This document shows positions 6,039 through 13,800 of a DNA stretch of 14,056 bases, one piece after another. The notes under the pieces are model-generated. The model saw nothing but the letters and a program-made list of their open reading frames with translations, was not told the DNA's origin and did not search any database. The stretch covers positions 1 through 14,056 of the forward strand of contig NZ_LSJM01000439.1 in the NCBI RefSeq assembly GCF_001557215.1, written 5' to 3'. The position numbers and the translations under genes were made by a program. This stretch comes from Sphingomonas sp. CCH9-E2 (GTDB taxonomy: Bacteria > Pseudomonadota > Alphaproteobacteria > Sphingomonadales > Sphingomonadaceae). Within the stretch, counting starts at the first letter, position 1, and each line of letters opens with the position of its first letter.

Positions 6039-6688
6039 CGCGACCGCGCGATCGGGTCCAGCGCACCCTTGGTTGCCAGTAGCCGACGCATGTCGGCTGC
6101 GATTGCCCGCTCGTCGACATTGCCGCGCGCCAGTTCGTCCGCCCGCTTGCGCATCGCCCGGCGGCGCGCGGCAGCGGGAAGGCGGGCAATGGCGATATGT
6201 TCCCGAACCGCGCGTACCCAGCGACTGCTGGCGGAGGGAACGTCTTCCGACACGCGCGCAAACGGGTAGTTCATGAAGCGCCACTGGCCCTTATCGCGCT
6301 GGTAGAAGACCAGAAGCGTCATTCCGGGCGCGAAGATGTAGCGTGTGCAACCGCCCATCAACGCGTCAGCATTGGGCTGGACCAGTTCGGCCGGATTGCT
6401 CCGGGTCGGTGCAGGCAGTGTGTAGTTCTCGATCACCGTGCCCTGCATCCAGCCCTCAAGCGTCAGCCGGAAAGGGAGCGCCGTGCCCTTGAGCAACACG
6501 GTCGGCTTGAGAATGGCGGTGGACTCCGGACCCTTTCTGGTTGCGCCCTCTACCCGCGCCAGCACGATCAAGTCGGCGGCCTGCGCCAGTTGCTGTGTAT
6601 TCGGCACGCGATAGGGCGGCGCGACACTGCATGCCAGCGCCGGGGGCATGGCGAGAAGCAGGGCAGCGAGCGTCAGTCGAAGGAGCAT
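6035..6688 (-). CDS. Exported protein of unknown function, possibly NTR-like fold
   Basis: A 217-residue protein with a clear signal peptide (MLLRLTLAALLLAMPPALA, cleavage before C20), followed by CSVAPP and a segment AADLIVLARVEGA with STAILKPTVLLKGT. This pattern, an N-terminal Cys after cleavage followed by strands ending in a VLKG-like turn, resembles bacterial NTR (netrin/TIMP-like) secreted proteins. C20 and C114 are the only cysteines and could form a disulfide. C20 is also a weak lipobox candidate (ALAC, lacking Leu at -3). The C-terminal third is Arg/Ala-rich and helical. The frame stays open upstream to 6862, but the signal peptide fixes the start at 6688. There is no ribosome site; translation may reinitiate after the kinase stop 47 bases upstream. 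It is the last gene of the right-hand signalling operon. Confidence 0.8.
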   Translation of the reverse strand: MLLRLTLAALLLAMPPALACSVAPPYRVPNTQQLAQAADLIVLARVEGATRKGPESTAILKPTVLLKGTALPFRLTLEGWMQGTVIENYTLPAPTRSNPAELVQPNADALMGGCTRYIFAPGMTLLVFYQRDKGQWRFMNYPFARVSEDVPSASSRWVRAVREHIAIARLPAAARRRAMRKRADELARGNVDERAIAADMRRLLATKGALDPIARSR

Positions 6689-6735
6689 GTTCGCGGGATA
6701 GTGGATGGACCAACGGCTGGCCAGCCCTTGGCCCT

Positions 6736-8601
6736 TCAGGCCGCGACATCCTCCCGCACCAGATCCGATGCGGCGAGTTCGAGTACCGCGCTGGCGCCGA
6801 TGCCGATGCCTTCGCTCTGCAATGTCAGGCTGCCGCCCATCGCGACCATCGTGTTGGCGCACCAGTGCAGGCCCAGCCCGCCCGACTTGTTGACGCGGGT
6901 CGAATAGCCACGCTGGAACAACTGCGGCGCGTTGGCCGGGTCGAAGCCCTCGCCATCGTCGGTGATGCGGATTTCCGTGCGGTCGCCGAGTTCGCGGATC
7001 GACACGGCGATGCTGCCCCCGTCCCGCCCGGTCGCGGCGATCGCCTCGGCCGCATTGGAGAAGAGGTTGCCGATCACCTGGCTGAGTAGCACGCGGTTGG
7101 CCATGACCCAGTGTGGGGTCGCAGGAAAGTGGAAGGCGATCGAGCTGGCACCCGAATAGCGCGCGATCGTGGCGTTGCGCGCGACGATGTCGGTGACGTC
7201 GCAGGTTTCGAGCGGCGGGCGTTCATGCGCCTGTTCCTGTTGCCGCCCGATGATTTCGAGGACATTGTGCAGCGCGTCGCGACCGATGCCGAGCTGTTCC
7301 TTGCGTGCGTCGCGCGCCTGCGCCTCGCTGGAGAGCGCGGCGGCGACGAAGGCGACGAGTTTCTGGCGGCGCGCGGGCGGGATCGCGTCGTCCGCCAGTT
7401 CGCTCAGCGCGCGGTCGAGCAAGGCGCGATCGGTGGCGGGCGCCTCGCCGAGCCCCTGGCTCAGCACGGTGCTGATCGGGTTCAGCGCGTTGCGGACATT
7501 GTGCATCACCGCGACGGCGCTTTCGGACTGGCCGAGCTTGAAGGATTGCGCCTCGACCTGTTCGCGCAGATCCTTGAGCTGGACCAGCATCGCGTTGAAG
7601 CTGTCGACCAGGCTGCCGATCTCGTCGCGGCGCGGGGCTTCGGTGAGCGGCACGAGGTTCCCCGACCCGCGCACCACGCCCATATGCTGTTCGACGCGGT
7701 TGAGCGGGCGCAGCACCAGCCGACCGATCATCACGCTGAGCACCGCCATCACCAGCAGCATCAGCGCAGTGGTGCCGACGACGGCGAGTTGAAGCATGTT
7801 GCGGCCCAACCGGGACAGGTCGCGCGGCACGCGGAAGGTGGCGCTGGCGATGCTGTCCCCGCCCTCCCCCGGCACCGGCACGGCAACCGCGATGTTACGC
7901 TCGCCCAGGTCGAGGCGCGGCGCGGACACGGGCGCATCCAGTGCAATGCCGGCGCGCAGCTGGAGCAGGTTGCTGAGCCGTTCGGAGGTGATCATGCGCG
8001 CCATCACGACATGGCCGCGCGGTTCGCCGCTCCCATCGGTGCGCCGCACCTGGGCGATGCCGATCGCAGCGATCCGGTCGCCGAGGCGGGCATAGAAACT
8101 GGCGCTGTTATCCTTGGCCAGCGCGCGGCGGAAATCGATGCGACGGATTTCGGCGAGCAGGCGCGCGCGCATCTGCGGCGAATCCTTGCCGGTCTCCAGG
8201 TCGAGCCAACGCGCGATGACGATGCCGCCGTCCGGGCGGACATAGGCCATGCCGTTGACGCCGAGGTTGACCATCGCGGAGGTGGCGAAGCTGTCCTCCT
8301 CGAACGCGCGGTTGGGCGCGCCCATATAGTCGTAGCTCTCGTTCCAGTCGCCATAGTCGCGCACCGACGCCTCGACCTTCGAGGCATATTCGGTCAGCGC
8401 GGCGCGGGTGCGTTCGACATGGCCGTCGATCGCCTGCGCCTCGAGCCGGTCGAAGCTGGGGGTGATGACGAGCGCGAGCAGCAGCGTGATGCTGGCGGCG
8501 CCAAGCAGCGCGACCCCGGTCAGGATCGCGACGAGCTTGGCCCCGAGTGAACGTGGAATGCGGGATCTGATGCGGTCGAACATGGGTGGCGGCGACGTCA
8601 C
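6736..8601 (-). CDS. CHASE4-like/HAMP sensor histidine kinase with variant H-box
   Basis: This 621-residue inner-membrane kinase has membrane helix 1 at about 22-46, a periplasmic sensor at 47-267, helix 2 at about 268-293 and HAMP at about 294-346. The RDYGDWNESYDYMG stretch (81-94) is typical of CHASE4 sensors. The dimerisation segment has VMHNVRNALNPI with H367, so Asn stands where most kinases have Glu or Asp after the His. This resembles the HNxxNxLN subclass. The HATPase domain has N-box GNLFSNAAEA (N512, N516), G1 DDGEGF (548-553) and G2 GGLGL (574-578). There is no receiver domain. The start is GTG, and its GTGA overlaps the TGA of the upstream response-regulator gene, implying coupled translation. 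ATG at 8583 (residue 7) is the alternative start. The obvious partner is the upstream REC-GGDEF-EAL protein. Confidence 0.93.
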   Translation of the reverse strand: MTSPPPMFDRIRSRIPRSLGAKLVAILTGVALLGAASITLLLALVITPSFDRLEAQAIDGHVERTRAALTEYASKVEASVRDYGDWNESYDYMGAPNRAFEEDSFATSAMVNLGVNGMAYVRPDGGIVIARWLDLETGKDSPQMRARLLAEIRRIDFRRALAKDNSASFYARLGDRIAAIGIAQVRRTDGSGEPRGHVVMARMITSERLSNLLQLRAGIALDAPVSAPRLDLGERNIAVAVPVPGEGGDSIASATFRVPRDLSRLGRNMLQLAVVGTTALMLLVMAVLSVMIGRLVLRPLNRVEQHMGVVRGSGNLVPLTEAPRRDEIGSLVDSFNAMLVQLKDLREQVEAQSFKLGQSESAVAVMHNVRNALNPISTVLSQGLGEAPATDRALLDRALSELADDAIPPARRQKLVAFVAAALSSEAQARDARKEQLGIGRDALHNVLEIIGRQQEQAHERPPLETCDVTDIVARNATIARYSGASSIAFHFPATPHWVMANRVLLSQVIGNLFSNAAEAIAATGRDGGSIAVSIRELGDRTEIRITDDGEGFDPANAPQLFQRGYSTRVNKSGGLGLHWCANTMVAMGGSLTLQSEGIGIGASAVLELAASDLVREDVAA

Positions 8602-10472
8602 CCGTGGGTGCCGGTGGCCGGTGCCGGAGCGGGCTCCTCGTCGCCCATGAAGCGTTCATGCGCGGCGCGGATCGCGACATCGGCCTCGAGCGGGCGGGCG
8701 AGATAATAGCCTTGGACATGGCTGCACCCGGCGACCCGCAATGCCGCGAGATGCGCTTCGGTCTCGACGCCCTCGGCCACGACCTCGAGCCCCAACGCGC
8801 GGCCGAGATGGATAATCGAGTGGACGATCGCGGCGCTTTCCCGCTCGCGGCCCATGCCGTCGATGAAGCTGCGGTCGATCTTGAGGCAATCGAGCGCGAA
8901 TTTCCGGATGTTATAGAGCGACGAATAGCCGGTGCCGAAATCGTCGAGCGCGATGCGGAAGCCCATCTGGCGCAGGCGATACAGCGTGTCGGCGGCGCGC
9001 TCGGCATTGTCGAAGATCGCGGTTTCGGTGATTTCGATCTGCACGCGGCGCGGCTCGATCCCGGCGCGCTGGACGCGTTCGACGACATGGCCGACGAAAT
9101 TCTGGCGGCGGAACTGGCGCGGCGAGAAATTGACCGAGACATATTGCCCCGGCCATTGCTGCAGCATCTTGAGCGATTCATCGAGCACCCAGTCGCCCAG
9201 CTCGTGGATCAGGTTCGATTCCTCGGCGATCGGGATGAACATGCCGGGCGAGATCGGGCCATATTCGGGGCTGTTCCAGCGCAGCAATGCTTCGAACGCG
9301 ACGATCTCCAGCCGGTCGCGCGCGACGATCGGCTGATAGACGAGGCGTAGTTCGCCATTGGCGATGGCCTGCGACAGACCGCCCTCGATCTGGCGGCGGA
9401 AGCGGATCGATTCGTCCATGCTCTCATCGAACACGCGCACCACGCCGCGGCCGGCGCGCTTGCTTTCGTTGAGCGACAGGTCGGCGCGACGCATCACGTC
9501 GATCGGATCATGCTTCATGCCCGGTTCGACGATGACCAGGCCGGCCGAGGCCGATCCCTGCACCGAATGGCCAAACACGGTGAAGGTCTTCGAGCAGGCG
9601 TGCAGCAGCCGTTCGACCGCCGCGATCGCATCGCCCTCGCCCGCCACCTTCATCAGCACCGCAAACTCGTCGCCACCCAGCCGCGCGACGAAGCCGCCCG
9701 GCGGCACCGCGCCCTCGATCGTCGTGCAGACCATGCGGATCAGCTCGTCCCCGGCGAGGTGGCCGAAGGTATCGTTGACCAGCTTGAACCGGTCGAGGTC
9801 CATCATCGCCATCGCGAAAGTATCAGGGCCGCGCACATGATCGGTCAGCGCGCGCATGAAGGCGAGCCGGTTGGGCGCGTCGGTCAGGCTGTCATGATTG
9901 GCGAGGTGGCTTGCCTTGCTCTCGTTCGCGGCGAGTTCGGCCTTCTGCTCCTCAAGCAGCGCCATGGCGCGGGCGAGCTGCTGATCGACTTCCCAACGCT
10001 TACCGAGCGCGGTTGCGGTCTGGACGACCTCTTCCACCTGGAACGGCTTGGCGATGTAGAAGATCTTGTCGGCCGGACCGGCGGCGCGGCTGATTTCCAG
10101 CGGGGAGAAATCGGAATAGCCGGTGACGACCACGATGTTGATGTCAGGATCGATCGCGCGAATGCGCTTGGCGGTTTCCTTGCCATCGATGCCCGGCGGC
10201 ATGCGGATGTCGATGAAGGCGACCGGGAACGGGTTCCCGCTGGCCTTTGCCTGAGCCACCGCCTCGACGCCGTCCAGCCCCTGCATGCAGTGGACCGTTT
10301 CGAATTCGGGAAATTCCTGCGCGGGCGCGATCGCTGCGTCGTCATCGCCGAACAGTTCAGCGGCCATCGCGTCGAGCGCGGCTCCCTGAGCTGCGCCCAC
10401 GCCGCTGCCCTTGAAGCACTGGCGGTAGGATTCGTGCATCCCGGCTTCATCGTCCACGATCAGAATGCGCAA
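8598..10472 (-). CDS. REC-GGDEF-EAL response regulator (c-di-GMP synthesis and/or breakdown)
   Basis: This 624-residue cytoplasmic protein has receiver residues D7/D8, phospho-site D88 in FIDIRMPPGIDG, T117 and K142. The phospho-Asp is about 35 residues later than usual because of an acidic, Ala-rich insertion (about 22-57). A helical linker (about 155-190) leads to a GGDEF domain with an intact active site, LGGDEF (265-270). No RxxD inhibitory site stands at 257-260 (PPGG). The EAL domain has E394, N448, E480, D510/D511, K531, E567/E570 and Q587, so both activities look chemically possible. The start is TTG, set by the receiver fold beginning at residue 2 and an AGGGGA ribosome site 8-9 bases upstream. 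The next in-frame Met (12) lies inside the receiver. It is the first gene of the operon with the CHASE4-like kinase. Confidence 0.94.
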   Translation of the reverse strand: MRILIVDDEAGMHESYRQCFKGSGVGAAQGAALDAMAAELFGDDDAAIAPAQEFPEFETVHCMQGLDGVEAVAQAKASGNPFPVAFIDIRMPPGIDGKETAKRIRAIDPDINIVVVTGYSDFSPLEISRAAGPADKIFYIAKPFQVEEVVQTATALGKRWEVDQQLARAMALLEEQKAELAANESKASHLANHDSLTDAPNRLAFMRALTDHVRGPDTFAMAMMDLDRFKLVNDTFGHLAGDELIRMVCTTIEGAVPPGGFVARLGGDEFAVLMKVAGEGDAIAAVERLLHACSKTFTVFGHSVQGSASAGLVIVEPGMKHDPIDVMRRADLSLNESKRAGRGVVRVFDESMDESIRFRRQIEGGLSQAIANGELRLVYQPIVARDRLEIVAFEALLRWNSPEYGPISPGMFIPIAEESNLIHELGDWVLDESLKMLQQWPGQYVSVNFSPRQFRRQNFVGHVVERVQRAGIEPRRVQIEITETAIFDNAERAADTLYRLRQMGFRIALDDFGTGYSSLYNIRKFALDCLKIDRSFIDGMGRERESAAIVHSIIHLGRALGLEVVAEGVETEAHLAALRVAGCSHVQGYYLARPLEADVAIRAAHERFMGDEEPAPAPATGTHG

Positions 10473-10499
10473 GGCAAAGTCCCCTCTTTCACGTGCACC

Positions 10500-10511
10500 C
10501 CGCGTACGCGG
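10500..10511. promoter_or_regulatory. Perfect 12-base palindrome CCGCGTACGCGG in the leader of the GGDEF-EAL operon
   Basis: The palindrome sits 28 bases before the TTG start, and GCA/TGC pairs outside it could lengthen the RNA stem with a 2-base bulge. It could be an operator or a 5'-leader hairpin. No T-tract follows, so it is not a terminator. Confidence 0.3.
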
Positions 10512-10514
10512 TGC

Positions 10515-10540
10515 GGGTTAAGGCGAGGTAAAAGGGTTAA
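10515..10540 (-). promoter_or_regulatory. Paired TTAACCC repeats, CtrA-like half-sites
   Basis: TTAACCC occurs twice in the same orientation on the minus strand (10521-10515 and 10540-10534), 19 bases apart, 43-68 bases upstream of the TTG start of the REC-GGDEF-EAL gene. Alphaproteobacterial CtrA recognises TTAA-N7-TTAA and TTAACC half-sites. The 15-base gap here departs from the full consensus, so two half-sites is the safer reading. A CtrA link would fit a c-di-GMP operon but is inferred. Confidence 0.35.
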
Positions 10541-10574
10541 CGCCGCGTTCCCCATCGGCTCCGGAACTTGCCCT

Positions 10575-10612
10575 AAAAAAATCGGGGCGCCGCGGACTGG
10601 CCGGGCGCCCCG
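10575..10612 (-). terminator. Strong minus-strand intrinsic terminator in the region before the GGDEF-EAL operon
   Basis: On the minus strand CGGGGCGCC (10612-10604) pairs perfectly with GGCGCCCCG (10591-10583) across a 12-base loop. ATTTTTTT (10582-10575) follows. No T-run follows the hairpin on the plus strand, so it is one-directional. It stands about 100 bases upstream of the first gene of the operon, with no gene feeding it. It either ends a small RNA or acts as a leader attenuator. Confidence 0.75.
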
Positions 10613-10632
10613 TCGAGTTCAGGAGGGGAAAA

Positions 10633-10695
10633 ATGCGTCTCCGCACACCGGTTGTATGCGGCAGGTGCGGCGATCGAACCACGGTCAGACTCTGA
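10633..10695 (+). CDS. Possible 20-residue peptide with CxxC
   Basis: ATG at 10633 is preceded by a near-ideal ribosome site, AGGAGG (10621-10626), 6 bases away. It opens 20 codons ending in TGA, with a CGRC motif at residues 9-12. It lies opposite the proposed minus-strand RNA, whose C-rich stretch is simply the complement of this ribosome site, so probably only one of the two readings is real. No promoter is evident upstream on the plus strand. Confidence 0.2.
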   Translation: MRLRTPVVCGRCGDRTTVRL

Positions 10696-10696
10696 C
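10684..10696. promoter_or_regulatory. Perfect inverted repeat GTCAGA-C-TCTGAC
   Basis: Six-base arms flank a single central base, about 185 bases before the TonB-receptor start. It contains a GANTC site (10689-10693). It could be an operator or part of the RNA hairpin proposed on the minus strand. Confidence 0.3.
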
Positions 10697-10764
10697 GCGC
10701 ACCGCCTATGGCAGGACGGGTCATACCCAAAATGCGCGCCGGAACTTTTTCTATACAGCTGTCA

Positions 10765-10778
10765 TGAAACCGGTTACA
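10765..10778. promoter_or_regulatory. LacI/GalR-family operator TGAAACCGGTTACA
   Basis: The 14-base site is symmetric about a central CG with only the third position from each end unmatched (TGaAACCGGTTaCA). That is the form of LacI/GalR-family operators, which are frequent upstream of carbohydrate-linked TonB receptors in Sphingomonadales, Caulobacterales and Xanthomonadales. It overlaps the -35 of the receptor promoter, so the expected effect is repression relieved by a substrate-derived inducer. No LacI regulator gene is present in the window. Confidence 0.6.
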
Positions 10779-10800
10779 GTTTGCGGGCAAAGAACATAAT
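10773..10800 (+). promoter_or_regulatory. Candidate promoter of the TonB-dependent receptor gene
   Basis: GTTACA (10773-10778) and CATAAT (10795-10800) are separated by 16 bases. The start would lie near 10807, giving a leader of about 70 bases. The -35 is embedded in the LacI-type operator. Confidence 0.5.
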
Positions 10801-10877
10801 AGGCGGGCCGCCGAGTCGCGCGTCATGCGCTCACGGTTGTTCAGGGTAAACGTTGTCAAACCTCCAGGGGGGATGCT

Positions 10878-13800
10878 GTGAAGGCTTCACATTCCGCAAC
10901 TAACGGACTTATTCGCGGTTCGCGCCTGCGCGCTGCCGCTGCTGCACTCGCATGGTCGAGCGCGGGCACGGTGCTGGCCATCGGCCTCGCGGTCCCGGCG
11001 CAGGCTCAGGTTTCCTCGTCGCTGCGCGGCAAGGTGACGGCAGAGGGCGGTGTCAGCCAGGTGACCGTCGTCAATGTCGATACCGGCTTTACCCGCACCG
11101 TCACGCCGACCGCTGACGGCGGCTACCAGTTCGCATCGCTCCCGCCCGGCACCTACCGGCTTGAGGTCACGACCCCCAGCGGCGTGCGTCGTACCGACGA
11201 GTTCCGGCTTGCAGTCGCGCAGAACGCCGTGTTCGATTTCGACCTGTCGGCACCGCAGGTTGCGTCGGCCGATGGCGGCGACGAGATCATCATCACCGGC
11301 GGCCGCATCCGTTCGATGCAGGGCGGCGAAGTCGGCACGACGGTCAGCCAGCGCCTGATCGAGCAGCTGCCGCAGAACAATCGCAACTTCCTGGCCTTTG
11401 CCGATCTCGCGCCGGGCGTTCAGTTCATCACCAATGGCAGCGACCAGTCGCGCCTGCAGGGCGGTGCGCAGAACTCCAACACCGTCAACATCTTCATCGA
11501 TGGCGTCGGCCAGAAGGACTATGTCCTCAAGAACGGCATCACCGGGCAGGATTCGACGCAGGGCAACCCGTTCCCGCAGTCGGCAATCGCCGAGTATCGC
11601 GTGATCAGCTCCAACTACAAGGCCGAGTTCGACCAGGTCAGCTCGGTCGCGATCACCGCGGTGACCAAGTCGGGCACGAACCAGTTCGAGGGTTCGGGCT
11701 TTGTCGACTTCACCAACCAGGACCTGCGCGATCCGACCCCGAACGAAATCCTCCGCCCCGGCGCGACCGGCAAGATCCGTACCCGGGATCTGCAGTTCGG
11801 CGGCACGCTCGGCGGTCCGATCATCAAGGACATGCTGCACTTCTTCGCCAGCTACGAAGGCAAGCGTCGTCTGACCCCGCGGACTGTGACCTTCCCGTCG
11901 ACGCTGAGCTCGGGTCAGTCGCTGCTGCCCGCGTCGCTGGCCGGCAACTACGGTGAGTACAACGAAGAGTTCAACGAGAACCTCTATTTCGGCAAGCTCA
12001 CCTTCACGCCGACCGACAGCGACCTGTTCGAGTTTTCGGGCAAGTATCGCGACGAGACCGGCGAGCAGTTCAACAGCGGCATCGCCGCCTATGAAACCCG
12101 CACGCTGGCCCGCGTGAAGGAAATCCGTGGCCTCGGCCGCTGGGAGCATACGGGCGAAGGCTGGATCAACGATTTCAAGGTCGCGTATGAAGACGTGACG
12201 TGGAACCCGCGTCCCGCGACGCAGGCCAACCGCAACGTCTATCGCATCCGCATCCCCAACCCGGCCAACCCGGCGCAGTTCCTGGACGGTAACGTCCTGG
12301 AAACCGGCGGCGGCACCAACTTCCAGGACAAGGGGCAGAAGGGTTGGCAGATCTCCAACGACTTCACCTATACCGGACTTGAAGGCCACACGTTCAAGGC
12401 GGGCGTGAAGGCGAAGTGGGTCACGCTCAACTCGCTGCAGCTCAACGGCTTCAATCCGGTGTTCCGCTACTTCACCCCGCTTGGGTCGACCACGCTGAAC
12501 ACGACCACGCCGTATCAGATGAGCTTCCAGGCGCTGGCCGGTGGCTTCACCGATGCGCAGCTGCGTTCGAAGAACTTCCAGCTCGGCCTGTATATCCAGG
12601 ACGACTGGGACGTTACCGACCGCCTGACGGTCAATCTGGGCCTGCGCTGGGATTATGAAGAGACCCCGGCGTTCCTGAACTATGTCCACTCGGCGGCTCA
12701 GGTCGCGGCGGTCCAGCCGGCCAATTACCCGAACCTGGTTGGCGCGAACTACAACATCAACGACTACATCTCGACCGGCAAGGAGCGGAAGGCGTTCACC
12801 GGCGCGTTCCAGCCGCGCTTCGGCTTCAACTACAAGATCGACGAAGCGGGTCGTTTCGCGATCTTCGGCGGTTTCGGCCGGTCCTATGACCGCACCCAGT
12901 TCGACTTCATCCAGCAGGAGTTGGCGCAGGGGTCGGCGGCGGGCCGCACGTTCAACTTCATCGTCCCGGGCGATACGGTGAACGTCTGCACGCCGAGCGC
13001 GACCTGCATCCCCTACAACCCGGTCTATCAGACCGAAGCGGGTCGCGCGGCGCTGATCGCCGGGCTGCCGGCGGGTGCGGGGCGTGAGCTGCGCTTCATC
13101 AAGAACGACCTGAAGACGCCTTATTCGGACCAGTACAGCCTGGGCCTGCGCGGCGATTTCGGGCTGCTCAATGCCGAAATCGGCTATTCGCACGTCGAGA
13201 GCCGCGACGGGTTCGTCTATCTGCTCGGCAACCGTCGTCCGGGCGGCCTGTTCTTCCCGGCGACCGGCGCTCCGGACTCGCCGTTCGGTTTCCCGCCGTC
13301 GCCGTTCGGGTCGATCATCATCGGTGACAACGGGCTTGAGACCAACGCCGACACCGTGTTCGCCAAGCTGATCAAGCGCTACACTGCGGCGTCGCCGTGG
13401 AGCATCGACGCGACCTACACCTACACCAAGGCGAACGAGAACCGTCAGTTCGGTGAAGTCTTCTCGCTCGACTACTCCAGCATCGACGAATATCCGTTCC
13501 GTCCGTCGGCGGGCGTGCGCAGCCATCGCTTCGTGATGGCGGGCACGGTCGACATTCCGTATGGCATCACGCTGGCGACCAAGTTCCAGATCGCGTCGCC
13601 GGTCTGGCTCAAGCGCTTCGTGACCACGCCGGGCGTGGGCGTGCCGGGGACCAAGGACATCGTCGCGATCGAAGCCGCGGGCAATGGCGACAAGTGGGGC
13701 TTCCGTCAGCTCGACCTGTCGGCGACGAAGGAGTTCAAGCTCGGCTTCATCAATGACAACACCCGCGTGTGGTTCCGCATCGACATCATCAACCTGATGA

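Larger units (their letters stand above)
10575..10743 (-). ncRNA. Candidate minus-strand small RNA or attenuated leader
   Basis: A transcript starting near 10743 (TATAGA at 10755-10750 as a possible -10) and ending at the terminator at 10575-10612 would be about 165 nt. It would contain the hairpin GTCAGA-G-TCTGAC, a longer stem CCGCAC/GTGCGG enclosing about 18 nt, and an unpaired C-rich stretch CCCCTCCTG just before the terminator. C-rich anti-Shine-Dalgarno loops are common in trans-acting sRNAs of alphaproteobacteria. The promoter is weak and the start is inferred. Confidence 0.3.

Noticed and set aside
5067..6284. 405-codon minus-strand frame opposite the SET gene
   Set aside because: The SET gene has conserved NHSCDPN and post-SET motifs, and this frame overlaps two real genes.
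6689..6862. 58-residue N-terminal extension of the exported protein
   Set aside because: The extension overlaps the kinase gene and is Arg/His-rich; the signal peptide begins at the ATG at 6688.
7111..8550. 479-codon plus-strand frame opposite the CHASE4-like kinase
   Set aside because: Shadow of a gene with an intact HAMP/HATPase sequence; composition is biased and no motif is present.
10575..10612. A c-di-GMP riboswitch before the GGDEF-EAL operon
   Set aside because: Attractive by context, but I could not find a GEMM-type core; only the terminator hairpin is supported.
10620..10700. tRNA-like GGTTCGATC T-loop on the minus strand
   Set aside because: The flanking bases do not form a 5-bp T-stem, and no acceptor stem, anticodon arm or CCA could be fitted.
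10518..10859. 113-codon minus-strand frame upstream of the GGDEF-EAL operon
   Set aside because: It reads through a strong minus-strand terminator and the LacI-type operator, and has no ribosome site or motif.
10873..10881. Two-codon ORF ATG-CTG-TGA overlapping the GTG start of the TonB receptor
   Set aside because: It could in principle couple translation, but so short a frame is expected often by chance, and it lies within the spacing between ribosome site and GTG.
10887..13526. 879-codon open frame on the minus strand opposite the TonB receptor
   Set aside because: It is antisense to a receptor with clear signal peptide, TonB box, plug and C-terminal Phe. Its translation is Arg/Ala/Val-rich without any recognisable motif, as expected for a shadow frame in high-GC DNA.
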